A stretch of 61,295 bases of DNA from Paludibacteraceae bacterium (GTDB lineage Bacteria; Bacteroidota; Bacteroidia; Bacteroidales; Paludibacteraceae): assembly GCA_905235225.1 (NCBI GenBank), contig CAJOKE010000023.1, positions 1 to 61,295 of the forward strand. Reading direction: 5' to 3'. Positions 52,197 to 61,057 of this stretch are shown in pieces; position 1 is the first letter of the stretch; each line of letters begins with the position of its first letter. Under the pieces are notes generated by a model. It was not told the DNA's origin and searched no databases. It was given only the letters and a program-made list of their open reading frames with translations. The position numbers and the translations under genes are program-made.

Positions 52197-53753
52197 TTAC
52201 AAAGGAATATTTGAATGTTTCTTCATCGGGTTGGAGAGACGCTTGGTCTGCAACTTCTCGAACGCATTGACAATGCGGGCGCGAGTAGTACGCGGTTCAA
52301 TTACATCATCAATGTAACCACGATTAGCAGCCTGGTACGGACTTGCGAACAATTCCTTGTACTCAGCTTCTTTCTCGGCGATGAATTTTTTCTTTTCTTC
52401 AGGATCTTCAATAGCCTTCAGTGCCTTAGCCTGAAGTACACCAACAGCACCGCTTGCGCCCATAACGGCAATTTCCGCATTAGGCCATGCATAGCACATA
52501 TCACCACGTAATTGTTTGCAGGACATGACAATATGTGATCCGCCGTATGATTTGCGAATGGTGACTGTAACCTTCGGAACGGTTGCTTCGCCGTAAGCGA
52601 ACATCAATTTTGCTCCATGATCAATAATTCCGGCATATTCCTGACCTGTACCGCAAAGGAATCCCGGAACATCTACGAGAGTGAGAATCTGGATGTTGAA
52701 CGCATCACAGAAACGAACGAAACGCGCTGCCTTACGGCTTGCATCGCAGTCCAAAACTCCAGCCAGCCATCCCGGTTGGTTAGCAATGATACCTGTCGAG
52801 CGACCATCAAAACGAGCGAAACCACAAATGATGTTTTTAGCATAATCCTTTTGTACTTCCATGAAATCACCGTTATCAACAATAAGGTTGATAATCTGCT
52901 TCATGTCATACGGTTTGTTAGGATCAGACGGTACGATGTCATTAAGTTCGTCCTCAATACGCATCGGATCGTCGGTACATTCTACCAGCGGAGCTTCCTC
53001 CATGTTGTTTTGCGGAATGAAAGATACAAGACGACGAACCTGCTCAATAGCCTCTTCTTCAGTAGCCGCCACAAAATGGGTAACACCGGATTTAGTAGCA
53101 TGAACACGTGCGCCACCAAGTTCCTCAACAGTTACATCCTCACCAGTTACAGATTTAACGACCTTCGGACCAGTAATGAACATATAGGAATTCTGTTCGG
53201 TCATCATAATAAAGTCAGTAAGAGCAGGGCTATAAACTGCACCACCTGCACAGGGACCAAAGATGACAGAGATTTGCGGAACAACACCAGATGCAAGGAT
53301 GTTGCGCTCAAAGATTTCGGCATAACCAGCCAAAGCGCAGGCACCTTCCTGAATACGTGCTCCACCTGAATCATTCAAACCGATGATAGGCGCACCTAAC
53401 TTCATAGCCTGATCCATGACGTTACAGATTTTAAGAGCCATCGTCTCAGACAGCGAACCTCCGATGACAGTAGCATCCTGCGCAAATACGAACACCAAGC
53501 GGCCATCAATTGTACCAGATCCTACAGCAACGCCATCTCCAAGGAACACTTTTTTGTCCATACCGAAGTCGTGGCAACGGTGAGTGAGGAACATATTGAT
53601 TTCTTCGAACGAACCTTCATCAAGAAGCATGTTGATACGTTCGCGGCACGTGTAACTGCCTTTAGCATGATGCTTTTCCACAGCCGCTTCGCCGCCACCC
53701 GCCATAGCCTTGGTGCGGTTATCTATCAGCTTTTGCAATTTTTCGTTATCCAT
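52197..53753 (-). CDS. mmdA: Methylmalonyl-CoA decarboxylase alpha (carboxyltransferase) subunit
   Basis: A 518-residue carboxyltransferase of the PccB/MmdA family. The two halves have SGGARIQEG and GPCAGGAVYSPALTDF in the first, and LVDVPGFLCGTGQEY and RKSYGGSHIVM in the second, which bind CoA and biotin. It moves the carboxyl from (S)-methylmalonyl-CoA to biotin, giving propionyl-CoA. First of the four pump genes, after the epimerase. Confidence 0.95.
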   Translation of the reverse strand: MDNEKLQKLIDNRTKAMAGGGEAAVEKHHAKGSYTCRERINMLLDEGSFEEINMFLTHRCHDFGMDKKVFLGDGVAVGSGTIDGRLVFVFAQDATVIGGSLSETMALKICNVMDQAMKLGAPIIGLNDSGGARIQEGACALAGYAEIFERNILASGVVPQISVIFGPCAGGAVYSPALTDFIMMTEQNSYMFITGPKVVKSVTGEDVTVEELGGARVHATKSGVTHFVAATEEEAIEQVRRLVSFIPQNNMEEAPLVECTDDPMRIEDELNDIVPSDPNKPYDMKQIINLIVDNGDFMEVQKDYAKNIICGFARFDGRSTGIIANQPGWLAGVLDCDASRKAARFVRFCDAFNIQILTLVDVPGFLCGTGQEYAGIIDHGAKLMFAYGEATVPKVTVTIRKSYGGSHIVMSCKQLRGDMCYAWPNAEIAVMGASGAVGVLQAKALKAIEDPEEKKKFIAEKEAEYKELFASPYQAANRGYIDDVIEPRTTRARIVNAFEKLQTKRLSNPMKKHSNIPL

Positions 53754-53787
53754 AAAAATCAGAAGTAATTATTAATGAACTATTTGA

Positions 53788-54201
53788 TTACTTAGGTTGC
53801 TCGCAGATTTCAGTCAAGACACCCTTAGTGCTTTTGGGGTGCAAGAATGCAATCATGAGATTCTCTGCACCTTTACGCGGAGCTTTGTCAATGAGTTGAA
53901 TGCCAGCAGCTTCTGCTTCAGCCAAAGCCTCTGCTACATTTTCAACATTGAAAGCAACGTGGTGAACGCCACCGCGACCGCCATTTTTCTCAATGAATTT
54001 GGCAATAGTAGATTCGGGGCAGGTAGGTTCCAGCAATTCAATTTTGACTTCACCGACCTTAAAGAAGGCAGTACGAACTTTTTGGTCAGCTACCTCTTCA
54101 ATAGAATAGCATTTTGAACCGGTTAAAAACTCGAAGAAGGGCATAGCCTCTTCAATACTTGTTACAGCAATTCCAAGATGCTCAATATGACTTGGTTTCA
54201 T
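53788..54201 (-). CDS. mce: Methylmalonyl-CoA epimerase
   Basis: A 137-residue VOC-fold enzyme: IEHLGIAV (metal histidine at the first strand), VKIELLEPT, GGVHHVAFNV and VLTEICEQP. It interconverts the (R) and (S) forms between the B12-dependent mutase and the decarboxylase. It lies 34 bases before mmdA in the same direction. Confidence 0.94.
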   Translation of the reverse strand: MKPSHIEHLGIAVTSIEEAMPFFEFLTGSKCYSIEEVADQKVRTAFFKVGEVKIELLEPTCPESTIAKFIEKNGGRGGVHHVAFNVENVAEALAEAEAAGIQLIDKAPRKGAENLMIAFLHPKSTKGVLTEICEQPK

Positions 54202-54243
54202 TGTAAAATGTGATTTAAATTGTTATTATTATGTTAATTATAA

Positions 54244-56691
54244 TCAAAGCAAAGCGAAATCAATCACTTCCTGAATATCGTTTACGTAGTGGAAATTCAG
54301 TCCTTTGAGATATTTCTGAGGAATTTCATCCACATCCTTTTGGTTTTCCTGACAAAGCACGAGGTCAGTTATTCCAGCACGTTTGGCAGCAAGAATTTTC
54401 TCCTTGACACCACCAATAGGCAGCACTTTCCCGCGCAGTGTCATTTCGCCGGTCATGGCGATACGCGGACGAACTTTACGTTTAGTAAATGCACTTACCA
54501 ACGCCGTTGTTATTGTAATTCCGGCACTTGGTCCATCCTTGGGTATGGCTCCTTCAGGCACATGAATATGTACAGACATGGTATCCAAATCTTTGCGTTT
54601 GATACCGAATTGGTCAGCATGTGCCTTAATATAACCGAGTGCGATAGTTGCACTTTCCTTCATTACATCGCCCAAGTTTCCGGTTAAAGTGAGGGTAGGG
54701 GTCTTAGCCGGAGAAAGTGATGTCTCAATAAAAAGTATTTCACCGCCGACTTGTGTCCACGCCAATCCTGTCACGACACCTATATATTTATTGGTTTCAT
54801 AGTTGTCGCGGCTGAAACGCGGTTTGCCAAGATAAGTGACCAAATCTTCCGAAGTCATAGAAACATTATACGGCTCATTCAAAGCAATCTTTGTGACTAC
54901 TTTACGGCAAATTGCAGCAATTTGTCTTTCCAAAGAACGAACGCCGGATTCGCGGGTATATCCATCAATCAGTTTTTCCAGCACATCTTTATTAATGCGC
55001 AACTGAGTGGATTTTATACCATGATTGAGCAGTTCTTTCGGGATAAGATGTTTCTTGGCAATCTCCACCTTTTCTTCCAACAGATATCCAGACAATTCAA
55101 TCAATTCCATACGGTCGAGTAGAGGGCGGGGAATGGTTTCCAACGTATTTGCAGTGGCGATAAACAGCACTTTACTAAGGTCATAATCAATGTCCAGATA
55201 GTTATCGTGGAAAGTGCTATTTTGCTCAGGATCAAGAACTTCCAACAATGCGGCAGTCGGGTCTCCTTTATAATCCGATCCGATTTTATCCACCTCATCC
55301 AGTACAAAAACAGGATTGGATGTTTTGACTTTACGCAAATTCTCGATAATACGTCCGGGCATGGCACCGATGTACGTTTTACGATGTCCTCTTATTTCGG
55401 CTTCATCATGCAAACCGCCTAAAGAAATACGTGCATATTTACGTCCCAAAGCTTCAGCAATGGACTTGCCAAGGCTTGTTTTTCCGACTCCCGGAGGTCC
55501 ATAAAGACATAGGATAGGTGCTTTGAAGTCCGTTTTTGTCAAAGTACCATCAGCTTTCCACAACGCAACTTGACGCAATACAGCCAAGTACTCTATAATG
55601 CGTTCTTTGACTTTTTCCATTCCAAAATGGTCACGTTCCAAGACATCCTTTGCATGTTGAATATCGAAATTATCCTCCGAAAAGTCCATCCAAGGCAAAT
55701 CCAGGATCATTTCGAGATAACTTTGCTGGATTGTGTAGTCAGGGGAGTGTGTAGAAGTGCGCTGAAGTTTCTTTAATTCATTATCAAAGACGGAACGCAC
55801 ATAATCCGGCATGGCTTTTTTTCCGGCACGTTCCTTCAATTCACTGACAACCTGTTCTCCGGTATCACCTAATTCCTTTTGAATAGTTTCCAGCTGATGA
55901 TGCAGGTAATATGCACGTTGGTCTTTATTGATTTCCTCTTGTGTCTTAACCTGAATATCAGCCTTCATTTCAAGCATTTGGACTTCCTTATTCAGTATTT
56001 CCAATAGCCTGATAGCCCGATCGGCAGGGTCATCAAATTCGAGCAGTTTTTCTTTGTCAGGGATGGTAATGTCGAAGTTGACGCAGATATAATTGACGAG
56101 TGTAAACGGGTCATTAATACTGCGCAGCATCATGTTTGCCTCTACGGGTGTATTTTCAGCCAGATTTACGATTTTGAGAGCCTGGTCTTTTATATTGCTA
56201 ACGACAGCAAGATATTCTTTTTTATTCTCAACATTAATTTCAGGTCTGATATGTACTCTGGCTTTTATAATATTTTGTTTGGTGACCGTAAACTCCTCAA
56301 CTTCAATTCTTTCGCGTCCCTCAATGATTATTGTAATACTGCCATCCGGCATATCCAACGCCCGGGCAATACGGGCAGATACACCAAACGTATATAAGTC
56401 TTCGATTTTGGGATCTTGGGTTTCGCGTTGTTTCTGACAAACGACACACAATAACTTGTCATTATTGAATGCCGCCATAACCTGTTGTTTCGATCTCGGT
56501 CTCGAAACATTGACAGAAAGCAGTACACCGGGAAACAAAACCATATTACGTAACGGAAGTACGGTAAGTGTAGATCCGTTAATAACGCGCATGTTATGCT
56601 GTGCCTCTATATCAATTGAAGAAGGGAAGAACGGTTCAACCTCACGTTCTTTATCATTTTCACTAAATATTTCCTCTATATTATATACCAT
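54244..56691 (-). CDS. lon: ATP-dependent protease Lon
   Basis: An 815-residue LonA. N-terminal substrate domain (about 40-240), AAA+ domain with [13 protein letters not shown] and [10 protein letters not shown], and a protease domain with catalytic S722 in PKDGPSAG and K765 in GGVKEKI. It degrades misfolded and regulatory proteins. Upstream of the propionate genes on the same strand, with 42 bases to mce, so partial co-transcription is possible. Confidence 0.96.
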   Translation of the reverse strand: MVYNIEEIFSENDKEREVEPFFPSSIDIEAQHNMRVINGSTLTVLPLRNMVLFPGVLLSVNVSRPRSKQQVMAAFNNDKLLCVVCQKQRETQDPKIEDLYTFGVSARIARALDMPDGSITIIIEGRERIEVEEFTVTKQNIIKARVHIRPEINVENKKEYLAVVSNIKDQALKIVNLAENTPVEANMMLRSINDPFTLVNYICVNFDITIPDKEKLLEFDDPADRAIRLLEILNKEVQMLEMKADIQVKTQEEINKDQRAYYLHHQLETIQKELGDTGEQVVSELKERAGKKAMPDYVRSVFDNELKKLQRTSTHSPDYTIQQSYLEMILDLPWMDFSEDNFDIQHAKDVLERDHFGMEKVKERIIEYLAVLRQVALWKADGTLTKTDFKAPILCLYGPPGVGKTSLGKSIAEALGRKYARISLGGLHDEAEIRGHRKTYIGAMPGRIIENLRKVKTSNPVFVLDEVDKIGSDYKGDPTAALLEVLDPEQNSTFHDNYLDIDYDLSKVLFIATANTLETIPRPLLDRMELIELSGYLLEEKVEIAKKHLIPKELLNHGIKSTQLRINKDVLEKLIDGYTRESGVRSLERQIAAICRKVVTKIALNEPYNVSMTSEDLVTYLGKPRFSRDNYETNKYIGVVTGLAWTQVGGEILFIETSLSPAKTPTLTLTGNLGDVMKESATIALGYIKAHADQFGIKRKDLDTMSVHIHVPEGAIPKDGPSAGITITTALVSAFTKRKVRPRIAMTGEMTLRGKVLPIGGVKEKILAAKRAGITDLVLCQENQKDVDEIPQKYLKGLNFHYVNDIQEVIDFALL

Positions 56692-56703
56692 TCACCAAAT
56701 ATA

Positions 56704-57201
56704 CTATTTTACATAATCGTAATTAGATTTAATAAGGATAATAACCGGCAGGAACACGATCAAGGTACAAACAATAGTCAGCCAGCCAATTCCAAGGAAA
56801 GCGGCAGAAATTCCCGCCGTGAAGACAACAGCGCCTGCAATTAGCCAAAACATGATTTGCTCAGAATACTCGGAACGATGCTGTGTGGAAAATTCATTAA
56901 TAAAATCGTTACAGAAATTCTCACAATTATTATTGATTAATTTATAACGGTTATATTGTTTTGTCCGAACAAGTTCCGAAATGTCAACATCGTGTTTCAG
57001 TTTATAGCGTTTAATTTTTAGCAGTTTTCTCGTAGTCAAGAACTCGTCCAGTGTGATGATTTCAACGCCTTTGACAGTACGATGCACGACAAAGAAAGTG
57101 TCATTTTGACGAAAGACAATTCCTTTATGCCTTATAATATATTTGAAATATCGTGAAGTCGAAGTTATTAGTGCTATTTGATCGTGCGCCACCATAGCCA
57201 A
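56704..57201 (-). CDS. LRAT/NlpC-like papain-fold protein with two C-terminal membrane helices
   Basis: A 165-residue protein not assigned to a named family with certainty. Residues about 20-40 (YIIRHKGIVFRQNDTFFVVH) resemble the H-box of LRAT domains, and NNNCENFCNDFINEF (about 91-105) resembles their catalytic NCEHF motif. Helices lie at about 120-140 and 143-162. The C-terminal anchor recalls mammalian PLAAT phospholipase/acyltransferases. The usual histidine after NCE is Asn here, so activity is uncertain. Located between aspS and lon on the same strand with short gaps (24 and 12 bases). A lipid acyltransferase or peptidase role is inference. Confidence 0.65.
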   Translation of the reverse strand: MAMVAHDQIALITSTSRYFKYIIRHKGIVFRQNDTFFVVHRTVKGVEIITLDEFLTTRKLLKIKRYKLKHDVDISELVRTKQYNRYKLINNNCENFCNDFINEFSTQHRSEYSEQIMFWLIAGAVVFTAGISAAFLGIGWLTIVCTLIVFLPVIILIKSNYDYVK

Positions 57202-57225
57202 TCCGCTACATTAACCGATTAGTCC

Positions 57226-59001
57226 TTATTTATTATTTTTACGGATATCCAGCATGAGTTCGTCCAGTTGGATTTGATCCACAACCCCCGGTGCGCCTAA
57301 CATGACATCACGTCCCTGATTGTTCTTCGGGAAAGCAATGCAGTCGCGGATGCTGTCGAGTCCGGCAAAGAGGCTTACAAAACGATCCAAGCCATAAGCG
57401 AGCCCACCATGAGGGGGTGCGCCGAATTTGAAGGCATTCATGAGGAAGCCGAATTTAGCCTGCGCCTGCTCCGGTGTGAAGCCGAGAATCTCAAAAATCT
57501 TCTCCTGAAGTTGGGCATCATGGATACGAATTGAGCCTCCACCGACTTCAACGCCGTTAATAACCATATCATAGGCATTGGCACGAACGGCAGCGGGGTC
57601 AGTGTCCAGCAACGGAATATCTTCCGGTTTCGGGCTTGTAAACGGATGGTGCATAGCCATCAGTCGTTGCTCCTCATCAGACCACTCATACATTGGGAAG
57701 TCGATGACCCACAAGCAACTGAATTTCTTGGGGTCACGCAATCCGAGCTGACGTCCCATTTCGAGACGCAATTCAGAGAGCTGTTTTCGCGTTTTCATAG
57801 CGTCATCGCCACTTAATATGAGCAGCAAATCACCCGGCTCCGCCTGCATTTCCCGTGCCACCGCCTGCAGTGTATCTTGTCCGTAGAACTTATCCACACT
57901 GGATTTAACCGTACCATCCTGCTCCACCCTTGCGTAAACCATGCCTTTGGCACCGACTTGCGGCCGGCGCACAAATTCGGTGAGTTGGTCAAGCTGTTTA
58001 CGAGTATAAACGGCGCAATTTTTTGCACAAATACCACCGATATAAGCGGCATTAGCAAAAACGCTAAAATGCTGTTCTTCAGGCTTTTGCGCTTCAGCCT
58101 CATGGAAGATGTCGTGCAGTTCCACGAAAGTCATTCCAAACCGTGTATCGGGTTTGTCACTGCCATAATACTTCATGGCATCAGCCCATGTCATACGCGG
58201 CAGTTTAGGCAGATCCATATTCAGGATGGTCTTGAACAAATGCCTTGACAGGCCTTCAAACATATTGAGGATATCCTCTTGCTCTACGAATGACATTTCA
58301 CAGTCGATTTGTGTAAATTCCGGCTGGCGGTCAGCACGCAGGTCTTCATCGCGGAAGCACTTGACAATCTGGAAATAACGGTCAAATCCACTAACCATAA
58401 GGAGTTGTTTGAGCGTTTGTGGAGATTGCGGCAAGGCGTAGAACTGCCCCGGATTCATGCGGCTTGGAACAATAAAATCGCGCGCGCCTTCGGGAGTTGA
58501 ATTCACCAAGACGGGTGTTTCCACTTCCAGGAATCCCTGTTCGTCCAAGTATCTGCGCACTTCGAATGCGAATTTATGGCGCAATTCAAGGTTTTTGCGA
58601 ACGCAACTACGTCGTAAATCCAAATAGCGGTATTTCATACGGAGGTCATCTCCGCCGTCCGTTTCGTCCTCAATAGTGAAAGGCGGTGTGATGGCAGGAT
58701 TAAGCACGTTGAGTTCCGTTACTTCAATCTCGATTTCACCGGTAGGCAGCTGTGCGTTTTTAGATTCACGCTCAATAACTTTGCCGGTTACCTGAAGTAC
58801 ATATTCCCTACCCAATCCGTTGGCTTTTTCAAAGGCTTCAGTTCCTTGATTGAACGCCAACTGTGTTATACCATAACGGTCACGGAGGTCAATAAAAGTC
58901 ATACCTCCCATTTTACGGATGCGCTGAACCCATCCCGCCAGCGTCACCGTTTTTCCTGCATCGGCGAGACGCAACTCGCCGCAAGTAAATGTTCTATACA
59001 T
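57226..59001 (-). CDS. aspS: Aspartyl-tRNA synthetase
   Basis: A 591-residue class II synthetase starting [11 protein letters not shown]. It has the OB anticodon domain (about 1-110), motif 2 region ([18 protein letters not shown]), the bacterial GAD insert and motif 3 ([15 protein letters not shown]). Bacterial-type length. An alternative TTG start 12 bases upstream is less likely. Ends 24 bases before the LRAT-like gene. Confidence 0.97.
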   Translation of the reverse strand: MYRTFTCGELRLADAGKTVTLAGWVQRIRKMGGMTFIDLRDRYGITQLAFNQGTEAFEKANGLGREYVLQVTGKVIERESKNAQLPTGEIEIEVTELNVLNPAITPPFTIEDETDGGDDLRMKYRYLDLRRSCVRKNLELRHKFAFEVRRYLDEQGFLEVETPVLVNSTPEGARDFIVPSRMNPGQFYALPQSPQTLKQLLMVSGFDRYFQIVKCFRDEDLRADRQPEFTQIDCEMSFVEQEDILNMFEGLSRHLFKTILNMDLPKLPRMTWADAMKYYGSDKPDTRFGMTFVELHDIFHEAEAQKPEEQHFSVFANAAYIGGICAKNCAVYTRKQLDQLTEFVRRPQVGAKGMVYARVEQDGTVKSSVDKFYGQDTLQAVAREMQAEPGDLLLILSGDDAMKTRKQLSELRLEMGRQLGLRDPKKFSCLWVIDFPMYEWSDEEQRLMAMHHPFTSPKPEDIPLLDTDPAAVRANAYDMVINGVEVGGGSIRIHDAQLQEKIFEILGFTPEQAQAKFGFLMNAFKFGAPPHGGLAYGLDRFVSLFAGLDSIRDCIAFPKNNQGRDVMLGAPGVVDQIQLDELMLDIRKNNK

Positions 59002-59036
59002 TGTAATATTCAAATAATTATCCAGTTTAATTTACT

Positions 59037-59906
59037 CTACCCGACTGTAACATTGGGATCAATTTTGCGTATAAGGTTTTTGAGGACATCGCCTGGACCG
59101 AACTCATAAAACTCATTAGCACCGTCGATAATCATGTTTCTGACCGTTTGTGTCCAGCGTACCGGTGCGGTAAGTTGGAGGAGCAAATTCTGGCGAATCA
59201 GTTCGGGGTCAGTCTGCGGATAAGCGTTAACATTCTGATAAATCGGACACAGCGGTTTAGAGAAAGCGGTGGCCAGAATAGCTTCCTGCAGTTCTTCCGC
59301 AGCGGGCTGCATCAGCGGTGAATGGAATGCTCCGCCGACCTGCAAACCGATAGCCCTTTTTGCGCCATTAGCTTTGAGTAGTTCACAAGCTTTGGCAATA
59401 CCCTCTTTAGAGCCGGAGATAACGACCTGCCCCGGGCAATTGAAGTTAGCAGCAACAACGATTTCGCCGGCAATCTGCTCGCAAATCTCTTCCACCTTAG
59501 TATCTTCCATACCGAGAACAGCCGCCATGGTCGATTCCTGCATTTCGCAGGCTTTCTGCATCGCCGAAGCGCGTGCAGCAACCAGCCTGAGGGCATCGGC
59601 AAAAGAGAGGCAACCACAGGCAACCAAGGCGGAATATTCGCCGAGACTGTGTCCGGCAACCATATCGGGTTCGGCAATGGTCATGACTTTGCTTGCAATG
59701 ACCGAGTGCATAAATACCGCAGGCTGTGTGACCTTGGTTTGTTTCAAGTCATCAGATGAGCCATCAAACATAATGTCCGTGATTCTGAAACCGAGGATGT
59801 CGTTAGCCTCTTCGAACATTTCTTTCGCCAAAGGATAAGACTGATACAAGTCCTTTCCCATCCCTACATATTGGGCACCCTGTCCGGGAAAAACAAATGC
59901 TTTCAT
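59037..59906 (-). CDS. fabD: Malonyl-CoA:ACP transacylase
   Basis: A 289-residue FabD. FPGQGAQYVGMGKDLY at the N-terminus, nucleophile in AGHSLGEYSALVACG, and the catalytic histidine in GGAFHSPLMQPA. It loads malonyl groups onto ACP for fatty acid synthesis. First gene before aspS on the minus strand, with its own promoter at 59960-59991. Confidence 0.97.
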   Translation of the reverse strand: MKAFVFPGQGAQYVGMGKDLYQSYPLAKEMFEEANDILGFRITDIMFDGSSDDLKQTKVTQPAVFMHSVIASKVMTIAEPDMVAGHSLGEYSALVACGCLSFADALRLVAARASAMQKACEMQESTMAAVLGMEDTKVEEICEQIAGEIVVAANFNCPGQVVISGSKEGIAKACELLKANGAKRAIGLQVGGAFHSPLMQPAAEELQEAILATAFSKPLCPIYQNVNAYPQTDPELIRQNLLLQLTAPVRWTQTVRNMIIDGANEFYEFGPGDVLKNLIRKIDPNVTVG

Positions 59907-59959
59907 TTACAAAAAAATAATTTAGTACCTTATAGGCACGGTTAAAACCAATTTGGGCG

Positions 59960-59991
59960 CAAAGTTACAGCTTTTTTTTCATGTATGCAAG
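59960..59991 (-). promoter_or_regulatory. Promoter of fabD-aspS
   Basis: Minus strand: CTTG (complement of 59988-59991), 20 bases, TAACTTTG (complement of 59960-59967). Leader about 45 bases. Confidence 0.7.
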
Positions 59992-60035
59992 TAAATAAAG
60001 AATAAAATTCTTTTTGCACAAAAAATGTATAAAAA

Positions 60036-60067
60036 TTTGCATATACGAAAAATTTGTATTATCTTTG
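60036..60067 (+). promoter_or_regulatory. Promoter of the long leader and copy B gene
   Basis: TTTG at 60036-60039, 20 bases, TATCTTTG at 60060-60067. Transcription should start near 60074 and run through both repeat arrays to the ATG at 60533. Confidence 0.72.
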
Positions 60068-60161
60068 CACAAATTTTCCAGCAAACACATTATCGGGTCA
60101 AAATCCCCCCTAAAACAGCGGATAAGGGGTAGTCAATCGTCCGATACAGATGGCTGAATAG

Positions 60162-60227
60162 TGCAATAATAGTGCAAAAATCCTGCAATAATAGTGCGAT
60201 AATAGTGCAATAACAGTGCGATAAGGG
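60162..60227. repeat. 11-bp tandem repeat array, TGCAATAATAG type
   Basis: Six units in exact 11-base phase: TGCAATAATAG, TGCAAAAATCC, TGCAATAATAG, TGCGATAATAG, TGCAATAACAG, TGCGATAAGGG. It lies in the predicted leader of the copy B gene. The core AATAATAG is the same as in the array at 42631, but the orientation relative to the gene is opposite. Confidence 0.88.
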
Positions 60228-60298
60228 GTATTGATTATCAGAGAGTTACAGAGACTCTACATTTCGACATTTTAACAAGCAATAAACAAACCGCAAAA

Positions 60299-60417
60299 GG
60301 AACAAAAGAAATAATCATATAAGGAACAAAAGAAATAATCATATAAGAAACAAAGGAAATAATCATATAATCAACAAAAGAAATAATCATATAAGCAACA
60401 AAGGGAAAAAACTATAA
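60299..60417. repeat. 24-bp tandem repeat array
   Basis: Units of the form GGAACAAAAGAAATAATCAT plus ATAA: two identical copies (60299-60322, 60323-60346), then copies with one to three changes (60347-60370, 60371-60394) and a degenerate fifth (60395-60417). Purine-rich, so the RNA should be mostly unstructured. No spacers, so it is not a CRISPR array. Confidence 0.9.
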
Positions 60418-60532
60418 GAAACATTGGAAACATAAGGAATAGTCCTTAAACAAAGGGAATAGACTTTAATGGAAACTAAGGGAACAAACAGTAAAAAAAT
60501 ATAATGAAATAAAAGGAAAGGATATAAAAGCT

Positions 60533-60913
60533 ATGAGAAGAACAACGTATGTTAATCCGATTGAGGAATTGCATGGGAAGTTGAACACGCCGAAGGAACA
60601 TGACGGAGCGATATTTATATGTCGCCGCAAATGCTATGGTGTAACGAAGAAAGGGCAAAAGATCTTAGGTCCTCGCGAATCGTATGCCATGCACCGTCAT
60701 GAGGGAGCCTGGTCGCAAGGTGCGACAGAAAACAGGAAACGGTTTGCACAGAGTCTGAACCAAGCGTATGCGGAACTTCAAAATCCGGAACGCAAGGCGT
60801 ACTGGCAAGCGTTGTTTGAAGAACAATTCGAGCATCCCAAATCCGGTCAAAAGCGATATGTGAGATTACAGTCGTTTGTGGCAGCAAAAATCAGCGAGCA
60901 GCAAACCGATTAG
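60533..60913 (+). CDS. Small repeated-family protein with ELHG motif (copy B)
   Basis: A 126-residue basic protein of unrecognised family, homologous to the gene at 42169-42582 and the remnant at 21386-21529. Motifs: NPIEELHGKL at the N-terminus; RRKCYGVTKKGQKILGPRES in the middle; NPERKAYWQALFEEQF and GQKRYVRLQSFVAAKI at the end. No signal peptide or membrane helix. Only the pattern is shared with copy A, so the copies are old paralogues rather than a recent duplication. Preceded by two tandem repeat arrays in its leader. Confidence 0.75.
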   Translation: MRRTTYVNPIEELHGKLNTPKEHDGAIFICRRKCYGVTKKGQKILGPRESYAMHRHEGAWSQGATENRKRFAQSLNQAYAELQNPERKAYWQALFEEQFEHPKSGQKRYVRLQSFVAAKISEQQTD

Positions 60914-60987
60914 CGGGCAGCAGAACAATTAGCCGATAAGAACGCCCCTGAAACAAATCGTATAGGAAAGTGCGATTTAGGCGTTAA

Positions 60988-61026
60988 ACAAAGAACTCCC
61001 CACCCTGCATGGCAAGATGGGGAGTT
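60988..61026 (-). terminator. Terminator hairpin between convergent genes
   Basis: AACTCCCCA (60994-61002) pairs with TGGGGAGTT (61018-61026). On the minus strand it follows the stop at 61058 and is continued by a T-rich stretch. It may also stop the plus-strand copy B transcript. Confidence 0.8.
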
Positions 61027-61057
61027 ATAAACATGTTGTTATAACCGAGCGGAGTTA

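Larger units (their letters stand above)
59907..60532. other. 626-bp repeat-rich divergent intergenic region
   Basis: Between fabD and the copy B gene. It carries the fabD promoter, a plus-strand promoter (60036-60067), the 11-bp array (60162-60227) and a 24-bp array (60299-60417). GATAAGGGGTA occurs twice (60121-60131, 60220-60230), the second overlapping the array end. The predicted plus-strand leader is about 455 bases, very long for one small gene, and might itself be a functional RNA. No convincing ORF was seen in it. Confidence 0.7.

Noticed and set aside
52617..53369. 250-codon open frame on the plus strand across mmdA
   Set aside because: Antisense to an intact and highly conserved gene; no domain or promoter.
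60299..60417. Possible CRISPR array
   Set aside because: The 24-bp repeats follow one another with no unique spacers, and no cas genes are in the window.
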